The notes beneath the pieces are model-generated. The model was given only the letters and a program-made list of their open reading frames with translations. It was not told the DNA's origin and searched no databases. A stretch of 33,238 bases of DNA from Candidatus Thiodiazotropha sp. (ex Epidulcina cf. delphinae) (GTDB lineage: Bacteria; Pseudomonadota; Gammaproteobacteria; Chromatiales; Chromatiaceae): contig JAHXHR010000028.1 in NCBI GenBank assembly GCA_025656505.1, positions 1 to 33,238 on the forward strand. Reading direction: 5' to 3'. Position numbers and translations under genes: made by a program. This document shows positions 24,112 to 32,671 of this stretch, piece after piece (within the stretch, counting starts at the first letter, position 1; every line of letters begins with the position of its first letter).

Positions 24112-26147
24112 TTTCGCTGCAACTCCGCCTTCATCTTTGCAAGCATTTCCCGGTCTAACAGACCGAGTCCACCACCATCCGGATCCTGTTTGGATTCCAC
24201 ATAGTGTCGAATCTCTGCGAAACGTTTCTCTGCCTGAAGGTTCTCTTTCAAACGTGGCACACGCTCTCTGGCAATGGCGAAGGCATCGAAATTCAGTTCC
24301 TGCATGCCGAAACCCTTCATACGGCGAACCGCCTTCATCATCGCCCGGTTGCGAAACCGGGTCAGATCCTCTGAGGTGATACGTGCCAGTCCCTCGCTAC
24401 GGGCGCTGAATTCAGCGGCCTTTTTGACACCCCCACGGATAAATTCAGGCGCCGATTCCACACGTTCGAGTGCATCTCTCTCCCACGCCACACCGGCGAG
24501 TCCGGTCTGTACAATTTTTCCAACATCATCAATGGAAACGACAATGGCGCCTCGACGATTAGCCTCTCGCTCGGCGGCTGCTTCCATAGTGGGTTTAACA
24601 AACAGTTGAACCTGAGGTGGTCGATCAGCCAGACCCTCTGTCAAAAGGATTTCGGCAGCGGACTCCCAAGGGAGTTTACGACCCGGTGTATCTTCTTCCT
24701 CCAAACGATGCATGAGTTTAATATTCACTTCCAGGTGACCCTCATTGCGTGCGACATCCTCAGCGACTGCGAACACACCTTCACGCAGAAATCCCGGTAG
24801 TTCATCGAGATAGGCTCTGGCCTCCTGGGTCCAGGCAAGACCGCTGGTGGAAAACTTTACGAATGTCTTTGTTTGATCGCCCTCGGCAGTGGCGGGCCGC
24901 TTACCAGGAAATTTGTCGCCAAAACGTTTTGCAGCCAAGGTGGCCATGTGCCCAGTGGTGACTATAGGCTCACCCAGTTCGCTGACATAGGACTCGGCAC
25001 GTTTACGCACCATTTTACGCAGAAAACCCGGTACACGAGACAAACGCTGTTCGGCCTCAGGACTCCAGGTCAGCAACGTATCGGGGTTGTCGCTCATCGG
25101 TTCGATAAGCGGCTGACCGGAGGGATAATGACCGCACCAGAGATCGGTATCCATCAGCGTGCCGCCCATTGCGAGCGGGCGTGCCCGACAGCCGCCGCAC
25201 AGCTTCTGAAATTCGCACTTGCCGCACTTACCCTCAAGCTTAGGATTGCGCAGCAGTTCAAAAGTTGACGTTTGCTCCCATATGTCCCAAAAGGCTCGTT
25301 CTCGAATCGAGCCTTCTTCATCCGGGATATAGGGACAGGCCGTCACACCACCTTCCGGTGTGATCCGGCAATAGTGGATACCCGCCAGACAACCACCACC
25401 CTCATACCCCTGAGCCCGGGTCATTGTGGATTCTGGATTCGCCTGGTAGGCCACCCGTTTAAAATGGGGTGCGCAGCGAGCACGCACAATCAGATCCGTT
25501 GTCTCTTCCTGGACCTGCACCAATTGTGAAAGCACCTGCTCATAGCGGGCGGGGGTGATATCCGACATGGATTCCCCCCGACCGGTGCAGACCAGGAAAA
25601 AGATATTCAACACATGGGCGCCCACCGCTTTGGCAAAGTCGATCATCGACCCTACTTCATGGGCATTCTTTTCCGTAACCGAGAAATGGACTTGAAAAGG
25701 GAGATCATGCTTGCGGCAGTGGTCCATGCCGGCCAGAGTTTTTTTCCAACTCCCCGGACAGCCGCGAAACCTATCGTGACTTTGGGGATCCAGGGAATCG
25801 AGGCTGATCCCCACTCCCATGGCGCCGGCCTGCTTCAGCATCCCGACCCGATCTTCATTGAGCAGCACACCATTGGTGCCAATGACCATCGAGAGTTCCA
25901 ATCCACTGCCATGAGCAACCAGTTGTTCCAGGTCTCTACGCAACAGCGGTTCACCACCGGTTAAAACCACCATGGTTTCATTATTACGTGAAGCGATCTC
26001 ATTGAGTAACTGCTTGACCTCCTTCGTACTCAGCTCGTCATTTCCTCCAGCCCGGCGTGTATCGGCATCCATATAACAGTGTGCGCAGGCCAGGTTGCAT
26101 CGACGTGTTAGGTTAACGGCCAGCAGAAAAAGATCGCCGGCACTCAT
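24108..26147 (-). CDS. Radical SAM/SPASM protein with three C-terminal PCP_red-like repeats
   Basis: Residues ~5-215 are a radical SAM barrel with the cluster motif CNLACAHC (Cys17, 21, 24) and GGEPL for SAM binding. A SPASM-type cysteine cluster follows (CGKCEFQKLCGGCRARP and a later WCGHYP), able to bind extra Fe-S clusters. The N-terminus (NLTRRCNLACAHCY) resembles NirJ/AhbC/AhbD-type enzymes that modify hemes. Three repeats follow at ~362-415, ~440-490 and ~556-605, each starting W(S/T/E)xEA... and holding PxFxR and a later A-rich helix, the form of the PCP_red domain at the end of BchB/ChlB. It overlaps the stress-protein gene by 4 bp. Its substrate is unknown; a tetrapyrrole is my inference. 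Confidence 0.82.
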   Translation of the reverse strand: MSAGDLFLLAVNLTRRCNLACAHCYMDADTRRAGGNDELSTKEVKQLLNEIASRNNETMVVLTGGEPLLRRDLEQLVAHGSGLELSMVIGTNGVLLNEDRVGMLKQAGAMGVGISLDSLDPQSHDRFRGCPGSWKKTLAGMDHCRKHDLPFQVHFSVTEKNAHEVGSMIDFAKAVGAHVLNIFFLVCTGRGESMSDITPARYEQVLSQLVQVQEETTDLIVRARCAPHFKRVAYQANPESTMTRAQGYEGGGCLAGIHYCRITPEGGVTACPYIPDEEGSIRERAFWDIWEQTSTFELLRNPKLEGKCGKCEFQKLCGGCRARPLAMGGTLMDTDLWCGHYPSGQPLIEPMSDNPDTLLTWSPEAEQRLSRVPGFLRKMVRKRAESYVSELGEPIVTTGHMATLAAKRFGDKFPGKRPATAEGDQTKTFVKFSTSGLAWTQEARAYLDELPGFLREGVFAVAEDVARNEGHLEVNIKLMHRLEEEDTPGRKLPWESAAEILLTEGLADRPPQVQLFVKPTMEAAAEREANRRGAIVVSIDDVGKIVQTGLAGVAWERDALERVESAPEFIRGGVKKAAEFSARSEGLARITSEDLTRFRNRAMMKAVRRMKGFGMQELNFDAFAIARERVPRLKENLQAEKRFAEIRHYVESKQDPDGGGLGLLDREMLAKMKAELQRK

Positions 26148-28483
26148 CGATACTGATCCGGATTGGATTCGGAGTGAAAACCACTACCCAGCCGCCAGCT
26201 CTCGCCGGCCTTTTCCACCGCTTCCCTATTGACGACTTCCAGACCGAGTTTCCGGGCACAGCGTTCCACCTCCAGCATGACCATACCACGCACAACTTCT
26301 GGAATTCGCTGCATGCGGGCCTTCGCTTCCTCATCCCATGCCATACTGGGGGTCTGTTTCGATGATCCGGCAGACCACTCGGCATATTTCTCTTCCACCA
26401 GCGCCAAAGAGATATCCTTCAGGCCCTTTTTACCGGCATAGGTCTCAATGCGCTGACGCGTAAGGTCGCGCATGAATCCTTCAGGTACACGCATAAGACG
26501 GGCCAAGGCAGCCGCCTGCCAGTTGAAATCATCGGTTATGGGTTGTGCCTGTGTGGCCTTTTCAGCACCATGCACTTGGCTTCCGGGATCGGAAGGGTCG
26601 AGGTGGAACACCCCTCGCTGCTGCCACTGAGTCTTGACCGCACCCTCCGTTTCCAGCTCTGATGACGTTGTTTTGTCGCTACCGTTTGACGCTTTACCCA
26701 GACCGGCAAAGGGACAGGCACTCTCCTCCCTGGACGATTCCGGCTGTTGGTCACTCTGCATGTGCAGCATCGCTTTACGGGCCTCTTCCAGGCCGGCCTC
26801 AGCCGTATCGAGACTGATCTCGGAAACACCCTGCTGTTGCGCATAAGTCTCGATGCGCTGCCTGCAACTATCACGCATAAAGCCCTCTGGTACACGCATC
26901 AGGCATGCAAGCGCGGAAGCATGCCAATGGAAATGGGGGGGGGAGACGACCTTTTCATCCTGAGGTGACAGGGATGGTTGGGTCGTTACAACAGACGCTT
27001 TCCCTTGTACCGGTCTATCATCGTCCAAAAAACTTTGAATATGCGCCGCTTCGACCTGACGGCTACCGGCAGCGCGCGCTTTTTTCTCAGCCCGCATGCT
27101 GAGATTGCCCCGTAAACTAAGATCATCGATGCCCAGCAGCAATTTTGTTGCTGCCTCACTCCAGCGTATCGCCGCCTCGGCATCCGGTTTGCGCTTTAAT
27201 TCACCACGATCATAGGCTTCGACGATCTCTGACATCGCCTGTTCGGCATGCCCGGGCATGAGTTGCGCGGTGGCCTCTTCAACGATACTTTCAGTGATCA
27301 CGGTATGACCTTTTTCCTGGGCATACCGAAGAATCGCCATCCGCGCCATACTGCGAACGAATGAGGGAACCCGCTCCATACGAGCTTCTGCTTCATGGGT
27401 CCAGGAGGTGGATACTGATGCGAGGCGATCAACCTGAGGCTTATGCTCACGTTGACTCAGCAATACGGCACATGCCGCGTCATTCAGCAGATACTCACTA
27501 TTGCCGCCAATATCCAACGCACTGTCTGCATGGATACCCGTGGTGCCCAACACCAGCAGTGATGGTTTGACATCCAACAGATAGCGATTGATCACTTCGT
27601 GGGGCTTGCCATCAAGGAGCACTGTTTCAATCTCCATTCCCCAATCATTGGCAATCGACTGCGCTACGGCTAAGTGTCCCTGATAGATTTTCGCTAATCC
27701 GGAATCAATGATCTCTTCATGGAGTTTTTCCTGTTCCTTGAATTTGAACACCTCGCCTGCTTCATCCGAAAGGACGCCGGCAATCCGATTGAAGGCAACA
27801 TAATGGTAATAGGGATCGAAGGCGGAGACCACCTTCAGCTCAACACCCCAGGCCTTAGCCATTGAAAGCGCAGTCAACAGCCCACCGTAAGACTTGGCTG
27901 AACCATCAATACCTACAACGATTGGTCCGTTTTTAAGTGATTGGGTGGGACTCTTGATAATTAGCGTATCGATGCGGGAACGGCGCGAAACCCGTTGGCA
28001 GACAGTGCCAAGACGACTGCCTTTTACAGCCCCCAGTCCCAAGGCGCCCATTACCAGGAGATCGTAGTGACCGCTGTTGGTCTCATGTACCAACTCACGG
28101 TAGTTTTTACCTTCCAACGACCGTCTTGCGACGGGGATAGAGGCATCTCCGGCAGTATGATCCACTTGATCGAGATAGGAGTCTGTAATAATGGAGAGTC
28201 CTCGGGTGATCAGATCGTCATGCACATCCCGTTGACGCTCAAGCTCCTGCTCTTCTCGAAACGGCTCCGGCAGTCCTCCCTCCATTTGACGGAAACGCAG
28301 ATCATGTAATTTTGCCGCATAAACATGAGCGGCTGTAAGACGGCTTTTGAACAAGCCGGCCAGGTCCACGGCTTCAATAACACCACGGTTTGCATAATCC
28401 GAAGAGTCTACCGCCAATAAGATCGATTCATAGCCCGGTAGTGAGTCAGACGCCTGTTTCTCTGTACGAACCTGTGCGCTCAA
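26144..28483 (-). CDS. Tandem universal-stress protein with five PCP_red-like repeats
   Basis: This 779-aa cytoplasmic protein joins two UspA domains (~18-180 and ~188-350) to a repeat region. The first Usp domain keeps an ATP-binding GxxG-x9-G(S/T) motif (GALG...GT), and the second has a variant (GTTG...GG). Five PCP_red-like units follow at ~357-415, ~440-490, ~518-573, ~648-700 and ~708-757. Units 3 and 4 are close copies (LMRVPEGFMRD and QRIETYA in both), units 1 and 5 keep the RVPSFVR/RIPEVVR core, and unit 2 is worn. Linkers are polar and probably disordered. The start is TTG 28483 with AGAGG upstream. I know no defined role for this combination; it may act as an adaptor for the radical SAM partner, which has the same repeats. 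Confidence 0.8.
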   Translation of the reverse strand: MSAQVRTEKQASDSLPGYESILLAVDSSDYANRGVIEAVDLAGLFKSRLTAAHVYAAKLHDLRFRQMEGGLPEPFREEQELERQRDVHDDLITRGLSIITDSYLDQVDHTAGDASIPVARRSLEGKNYRELVHETNSGHYDLLVMGALGLGAVKGSRLGTVCQRVSRRSRIDTLIIKSPTQSLKNGPIVVGIDGSAKSYGGLLTALSMAKAWGVELKVVSAFDPYYHYVAFNRIAGVLSDEAGEVFKFKEQEKLHEEIIDSGLAKIYQGHLAVAQSIANDWGMEIETVLLDGKPHEVINRYLLDVKPSLLVLGTTGIHADSALDIGGNSEYLLNDAACAVLLSQREHKPQVDRLASVSTSWTHEAEARMERVPSFVRSMARMAILRYAQEKGHTVITESIVEEATAQLMPGHAEQAMSEIVEAYDRGELKRKPDAEAAIRWSEAATKLLLGIDDLSLRGNLSMRAEKKARAAGSRQVEAAHIQSFLDDDRPVQGKASVVTTQPSLSPQDEKVVSPPHFHWHASALACLMRVPEGFMRDSCRQRIETYAQQQGVSEISLDTAEAGLEEARKAMLHMQSDQQPESSREESACPFAGLGKASNGSDKTTSSELETEGAVKTQWQQRGVFHLDPSDPGSQVHGAEKATQAQPITDDFNWQAAALARLMRVPEGFMRDLTRQRIETYAGKKGLKDISLALVEEKYAEWSAGSSKQTPSMAWDEEAKARMQRIPEVVRGMVMLEVERCARKLGLEVVNREAVEKAGESWRLGSGFHSESNPDQYR

Positions 28484-28515
28484 GGTTGATGCCTCTCTCG
28501 ATCGGTCGGGGTGGA

Positions 28516-28647
28516 TTACTGCATAAACCAGTAGCCAACGATAAGGCCGATCACCAACATATTGATGATGCCGGCGACGATGGCCATATAGTCCATCAGG
28601 CCTAGTCGTCGCTCCCGTTTATCCGTTATGGCAGAATTCGATAGCAT
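28516..28647 (-). CDS. 43-aa single-pass membrane peptide
   Basis: This frame is too short for the ORF track. ATG 28647 lies three bases after the cupredoxin-like gene's stop, so translation is probably coupled, and it runs 43 codons to TAA 28516-28518. The N-terminal 16 residues are charged (ITDKRERRLGLMD), then a hydrophobic segment follows (MAIVAGIINMLVIGLIVGYW) ending in FMQ. N-in topology is expected. It resembles the small single-helix subunits found with membrane oxidases. It fills the gap between two operon genes exactly, which supports it being real. Confidence 0.65.
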   Translation of the reverse strand: MLSNSAITDKRERRLGLMDYMAIVAGIINMLVIGLIVGYWFMQ

Positions 28648-28650
28648 GGC

Positions 28651-29394
28651 TTATTTGAATGTAAAGTCGACCGTTGCAGTTCCGCCCGCATCGACTTTCA
28701 CCTTCGCCTTCTGATTCTTCAGCATGCCATGCCACGCCTTGATGGTGTATGAACCGGGAGGCACATCGCTAATGGTGAAGGTGCCGTCCTCAGCCACCAT
28801 GGCGAAATAGGGATTCTTCGCCACAAAAACAAAACCATGCATGAAATCATGGGCGTCGCACTCCACTTTGATGGCCGGCCCTTTTTTCATTTTGATGGTA
28901 TTCGTGACAGTACCTGGATCAGGCTGACTGATATTTGTCAGGGTCTTTTTCGGACCCTTGGCATCACCGCGAATCAGCTCATAGGTGTGGATATTGTGCA
29001 ACACAGGATCAGCGTTGACGGCTGAAAGTTTACTCTTGTTTTTCATGACTTGAAGAAACGGCTTGAACTCACATCCCTTCTGATCGATGCTGGCATCGCC
29101 CACATCCGCCTGGAAGGGTTTACCCTCCTTCACTTTATCAAGGTAGACAACCGTATCCATCAGATGACCGTTGCTGACGCGGACATAGTCGATTTCCCTC
29201 TTACCCGTACCACAGACATCGTTGTCTTTCGTAATGCTGTAGACTTTTGGGTTCTTGTCCTTGCCGGAAAATTTCACACTACCGGTAATCGTACCTCCAT
29301 TGCTGACAGCTCCCTCTTTATAGGCGGCTGCGTGACCCACGGACGACAGCGCGCAAAGGCTTGCCAGACTGAGGTAAATAAGTAATTTCTTCAT
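28651..29394 (-). CDS. Secreted cupredoxin-like protein with carboxypeptidase-regulatory-like end
   Basis: This 247-aa protein has a signal peptide (residues ~1-23, VGHA|AAY). The mid part looks like a cupredoxin: a His in LHNIHTYEL and CDAHDFM (C-x2-H-x2-M) resemble type-1 copper ligands, though the Met spacing is shorter than in plastocyanin. The last ~45 residues (DGTFTISDVPPGSYTIKAWH) form a carboxypeptidase-regulatory-like beta domain. AGGAG lies 8 nt upstream of ATG 29394. Periplasmic electron transfer or copper delivery is plausible. It follows the HEAT gene by 29 bases and precedes the 43-aa membrane peptide. Copper binding is inferred from the motif only. Confidence 0.75.
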   Translation of the reverse strand: MKKLLIYLSLASLCALSSVGHAAAYKEGAVSNGGTITGSVKFSGKDKNPKVYSITKDNDVCGTGKREIDYVRVSNGHLMDTVVYLDKVKEGKPFQADVGDASIDQKGCEFKPFLQVMKNKSKLSAVNADPVLHNIHTYELIRGDAKGPKKTLTNISQPDPGTVTNTIKMKKGPAIKVECDAHDFMHGFVFVAKNPYFAMVAEDGTFTISDVPPGSYTIKAWHGMLKNQKAKVKVDAGGTATVDFTFK

Positions 29395-29423
29395 GCTTTT
29401 TTCTCCTGGTTTCGATCCTGATA

Positions 29424-31898
29424 TCAGGCTGCCTGTCCAGACTGCGCCTGATCCGGGTTGAGTATCTCTTCAATCATTTCGATATACACACTGCGTTTCA
29501 CGCTGTCTTCCGCCATCTTCAAATGCGCCAGCAACGTACGGTGGCTCAAAGCAGGACCGAATCCACGTAGCGCCCGGCCGATCAAACGTGCTTCTTCACC
29601 GGTGAATTCACTGACACTGGCTACAATCTTTTCAACGGCGCGCTGGGTCAGCGTTTCATCTTGGATCTCCGGCATTACTTTCGAGAGTGCTTTGGTCGCT
29701 GCAACCCGAACCCCGATATTGTCATCATTCAGGCACTCCAGAAGTTTTCTCGCCACGCTGACGGAAGGAACGTCCCGTACAACCATATGTCCGGCCTCTG
29801 CGGGATCAAGACTGTCACAGGTGAGCCTGGCAAGGCTATGGATGGCTTCTATTCGCACATTGGCTTGTCTGTCCTTCAGCGCCTCCATCAGCGGCGCCAG
29901 CGCCGAGCGGTTTCCGAGAAAACTCAAACTTCGGGCACAGGCAATCTTCTGCTCAAAGTCACCTACTGACAGTTGGGTAATGAGCATTCCCACCGCATCC
30001 ATCAATTTTGGATTTCCTCTATTGCGCTGTGCAATTTCACCAATCGCTTCAGCCGCTTCCCGACGTATCAGGTCATCCTCATCGTTCAATGCCTGAATCA
30101 AAGCCCCAATTGCAGTGTCATCATTGGCTGCCGCCAACACTCTTGCGCCCAACCGGCGCACATCCTGATCCGGTGTGAAGCGCTTACCGGCGCGGATGCG
30201 TCTCATCTCCGCCTTATTGGCTTCCACTACATCGAGATACTCTTGTGTCGCTTCATCTATCTCAGGCATCTGTTGCGCTGACTTGTCCTTATCAAGCATG
30301 GCCTCGACATTCTCCATGGCGATAGCATCGAGCGTCGAAACGGCAGGCGATACTTCGCCGACTTCGACAATCTGTGCCGGCGCATCAGGCAGCTTAACAG
30401 TCTCTGCCATCCGCTGAGGAACGGGGATTTCATCTATTTCAGGATCGGCTGTCGATTCAGTAGCATGTCTCTCCGTGTCCGTATCAAATTCAACCACAAC
30501 ACCATTTTTAACCCTGCTTTCCGACCCTGCATCTTGCTGCTGAGCCATTCCGGCATCTCCGGATACAATCTCAGATGCGGTTTTTTCCGGCACTCGTATA
30601 TTGCCGTTCACCGCATCAATGACGATGGATAGCGGCCTGCGAGACACCTCTTTCGCTTCCGCTGAATTTACCTCGACAAACTGTGCATCCAATGCCATCA
30701 AAGTCGTTAGCGCAGCCAACCTGACCGGCTGCTGTGAATCACTGACGGCATTGATCAGCGAATCAATAATCTCATCGGTTATCCGGCCGAACCGGCCGAT
30801 CGCCAGAATCGCTTCACGGCGAACCATGGGGTGACCTTCGCTGTTGTTAACATGCTCAAGCAGAACGGGCATTGCATCAGGATTGTTATTTTCACCGAGT
30901 AACCGACAGGCTGCCGTAGCCGTTTCAGCACGCGCATCATGGGTGCAGGCAACCACCATCTTCAAATTCTCATCCGAGAGCGGATAGCTGCTAACAACCG
31001 GAACAAGCGTGTTTAGCAGGGTAGCCCTTACCTGACTACTGGGATCAGTCAACATCGGCAGCAGCGTTTTCTGCAGGCCGCCGGAGTCAGCAACCCGGCC
31101 CGCCAGTTGGACCACCGCCTTGATAGCGATATTACGAACCTCTTCACTTGAATCACGTAACAGCAACACCAGCGCACCGAGATAGCGCCCTGCTTTTTGA
31201 TTCGCCAGAGCCTGTGCCGCTTCCGCTCTCACTTCGGGATCTGAATCCCGTAACGAGCGCCCCAGCACCTTGACGGCTTTAGATGATCTTGAACCTGCCA
31301 AGGCGCGTACGGCGCGCCGGCGGTGCAGGGCCTTGCTTGATTGATCCTGCAATCGCTCGATCACCCGGTCCAGGCCAACGCCTGAAATAGCAACCAAGGC
31401 GCCTAATACCTCATTTTCAATATCTTGCTGAGCATCGTCATTGATGAAATCGACAAGCGTGTCGACGGCCTCTTCCGCGCCTGCAGCACCCAATGCTTTC
31501 ACGGCTTCCAACTGGATATCCCACCAGGTATCCCAATCCTCATCCCACTCAAGACCTTGTGGACGTTCAGTCAGCACCTTCACGAGCACCCCCACGGAAT
31601 CGGCACTGGTAATCTTACCGAGCGCTTCCGTGACCATGGAACAGACTTCTCCACTGGTATCGTTTTTCAATGAATCAGTCAGTGCAGGCACCGCGTACTC
31701 ATCACCGATCTTCCCGAGGGCTTCTGCAGCGTCAATGCAGACGTCAACATCATCATCCTTGAGCCTGCCTATAAGATATGGCACGGCACGATGGTTGCGT
31801 AGAACGCCCAGAGTACGCGCTGCATAACAGCGATCCGCCTCATCCCCTGACTGAAGCAACTCACACAAAACATCGACGATTTCTTTTTGAAGGCTCAT
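29424..31898 (-). CDS. HEAT-repeat scaffold protein (PBS-lyase type repeats)
   Basis: This 824-aa cytoplasmic protein is almost entirely HEAT-like repeats of about 30 residues, for example RCYAARTLGVLRNHRAVPYL and CIDAAEALGKIGDEYAVPAL. They form two blocks (~1-415 and ~590-800) joined by an acidic, probably disordered linker (~430-590). The alanine-rich helices with central acidic pairs are typical of the EZ-HEAT/PBS-lyase repeat class, which includes phycobilin lyases. Here they suggest protein-protein binding rather than lyase action. No catalytic motif is seen. It is the first gene of the minus-strand operon, directly behind a sigma-54-like promoter, and may scaffold the complex formed by the downstream proteins. 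Confidence 0.82.
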   Translation of the reverse strand: MSLQKEIVDVLCELLQSGDEADRCYAARTLGVLRNHRAVPYLIGRLKDDDVDVCIDAAEALGKIGDEYAVPALTDSLKNDTSGEVCSMVTEALGKITSADSVGVLVKVLTERPQGLEWDEDWDTWWDIQLEAVKALGAAGAEEAVDTLVDFINDDAQQDIENEVLGALVAISGVGLDRVIERLQDQSSKALHRRRAVRALAGSRSSKAVKVLGRSLRDSDPEVRAEAAQALANQKAGRYLGALVLLLRDSSEEVRNIAIKAVVQLAGRVADSGGLQKTLLPMLTDPSSQVRATLLNTLVPVVSSYPLSDENLKMVVACTHDARAETATAACRLLGENNNPDAMPVLLEHVNNSEGHPMVRREAILAIGRFGRITDEIIDSLINAVSDSQQPVRLAALTTLMALDAQFVEVNSAEAKEVSRRPLSIVIDAVNGNIRVPEKTASEIVSGDAGMAQQQDAGSESRVKNGVVVEFDTDTERHATESTADPEIDEIPVPQRMAETVKLPDAPAQIVEVGEVSPAVSTLDAIAMENVEAMLDKDKSAQQMPEIDEATQEYLDVVEANKAEMRRIRAGKRFTPDQDVRRLGARVLAAANDDTAIGALIQALNDEDDLIRREAAEAIGEIAQRNRGNPKLMDAVGMLITQLSVGDFEQKIACARSLSFLGNRSALAPLMEALKDRQANVRIEAIHSLARLTCDSLDPAEAGHMVVRDVPSVSVARKLLECLNDDNIGVRVAATKALSKVMPEIQDETLTQRAVEKIVASVSEFTGEEARLIGRALRGFGPALSHRTLLAHLKMAEDSVKRSVYIEMIEEILNPDQAQSGQAA

Positions 31899-31940
31899 CT
31901 TCTTTTGACATCTCTTAATTCGACCGGGTCAATCACTGTA

Positions 31941-31956
31941 AGCAGAATCTGTACCA
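31941..31956 (-). promoter_or_regulatory. Sigma-54 (-24/-12) promoter for the HEAT-led operon
   Basis: The minus strand reads TGGTACAGATTCTGCT. The GG (-24) and GC (-12) pairs are spaced by 10 bases, and TGG.AC......TGCT agrees with TGGCACG-N4-TTGCW. Expected start of transcription is near 31930, about 30 bases before ATG 31898. The operon's own last gene is an NtrC-type activator. Confidence 0.6.
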
Positions 31957-32017
31957 GTTTAAGAAAAAGAGGTTTTGCCCTAGATCCAAGGCTTTACTCC
32001 GGTTGTACCCGGATAGC

Positions 32018-32036
32018 ATTGAATGAATCATTCAAT
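32018..32036. promoter_or_regulatory. Perfect 19-bp palindrome, candidate activator site
   Basis: ATTGAATGA and TCATTCAAT are perfect inverted arms around a single A. It lies about 65 bases upstream of the minus sigma-54 element and 210 from the plus one. This is a plausible enhancer-type site for the NtrC-family regulator, but other repressors would bind such a site too. Confidence 0.4.
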
Positions 32037-32103
32037 ATCAAGATGCCCGCCTATGGTTAAGGAACGGATTGTTCAAAATCTCTGTGCTATACCGAGATGT
32101 GAG

Positions 32104-32118
32104 GGATTACCGTAACCC
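32104..32118. promoter_or_regulatory. Near-palindrome, candidate upstream activator site
   Basis: GGATTAC and GTAACCC flank one C, with one mismatch in seven pairs. It lies about 127 bases upstream of the plus-strand -24 element, the usual distance for an enhancer site. The evidence is position and symmetry only. Confidence 0.3.
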
Positions 32119-32244
32119 TTAACAATTTTTAAGTGTTAATTGATGATGACTCCGTTAACCACAGATCTCTGTTACAGTTTTTATTGCTTTGAGATAAGCA
32201 CCGCTTGAGCCGCAAACCACCTGGCATCTCCATTCCCCGAAACC

Positions 32245-32260
32245 TGGCCCGCTTTTTGCC
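32245..32260 (+). promoter_or_regulatory. Sigma-54 (-24/-12) promoter for the bd-like operon
   Basis: TGGCCCGCTTTTTGCC matches TGGCACG-N4-TTGCW at all key positions except one A to C change and the last base, with exact GG to GC spacing. Transcription would start near 32271, about 58 bases before ATG 32329. Stronger than the minus-strand element. Confidence 0.68.
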
Positions 32261-32328
32261 TTTCATGCTGGATTAGGCGCTTCAAAAACAATGCACCTGT
32301 AATAATATGAGGCGAACAGGAGAAAGGC

Positions 32329-32484
32329 ATGAATACAACACCTGATCATGATGAAGCCAAGCAGCCTGAATCTCAAAACCACTCCTGGGGACCCAAGCTG
32401 TTTATAGCGGTATTGTCGGCAATGCTGGGCTTTTTCTATTGGCTGTTGATCTACTCAGGCGGTATCTCAGTACATCACGGCTAG
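32329..32484 (+). CDS. 51-aa single-pass membrane peptide
   Basis: Too short for the ORF track. ATG 32329 has a good ribosome site (AGGAGAAAGG upstream) and runs 51 codons to TAG 32482-32484. The first ~20 residues are polar and His/Gln/Glu-rich, then KLFIAVLSAMLGFFYWLLIY forms one membrane helix, followed by a short periplasmic end with paired His (VHHG). It is the first gene of the plus operon. Small subunits of this shape accompany terminal oxidases, but I cannot name a family. Confidence 0.72.
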   Translation: MNTTPDHDEAKQPESQNHSWGPKLFIAVLSAMLGFFYWLLIYSGGISVHHG

Positions 32485-32499
32485 CACAGGCCATCCACT

Positions 32500-32649
32500 A
32501 TGCAAACAAAAAGCAGCAGCATCCTATCCATGCTGGTTTCGTTAATCGTCTCATTCGTGACAGCACTGGCCTTCTTTTACGGCCTTGACCACTTTGTCAT
32601 GAGCATCCAGGGGCTGCCATTGAGTCTCAACTTGTCACCCGCCGGCTGA
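32500..32649 (+). CDS. 49-aa single-pass membrane peptide
   Basis: Also too short for the track. ATG 32500 lies 15 bases after the previous stop and reads 49 codons to TGA 32647-32649. A short N-terminus is followed by the hydrophobic MLVSLIVSFVTALAFFYG and then DHFVMSIQGLPLSL. The second half may lie along the membrane or in the periplasm. It is not obviously homologous to the 51-aa peptide, but both lead directly into the bd-like gene. No clear ribosome-binding sequence is seen, so coupling is likely. Confidence 0.65.
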   Translation: MQTKSSSILSMLVSLIVSFVTALAFFYGLDHFVMSIQGLPLSLNLSPAG

Positions 32650-32671
32650 CCGGTGAACAAGGAATACGTTT

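Larger units (their letters stand above)
31899..32328. promoter_or_regulatory. Divergent control region between the two operons
   Basis: This 430-bp gap separates the HEAT-led minus operon from the plus operon. No gene is visible. It contains sigma-54-type elements facing both ways (31941-31956 minus, 32245-32260 plus) and palindromes between them (32018-32036, 32104-32118, and a 5-bp-arm ACAGA/TCTGT pair near 32162). The layout suits shared activation by a dimeric or hexameric regulator. Confidence 0.65.

Noticed and set aside
29458-30096. 212-aa plus-strand frame opposite the HEAT gene
   Set aside because: Serine-rich antisense shadow of the repeat-coding sequence, with no domain.
29424-31898. 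HEAT protein as a phycobilin lyase
   Set aside because: The repeat type is shared with bilin lyases, but no phycobiliprotein genes are near and the repeats alone do not show lyase activity.
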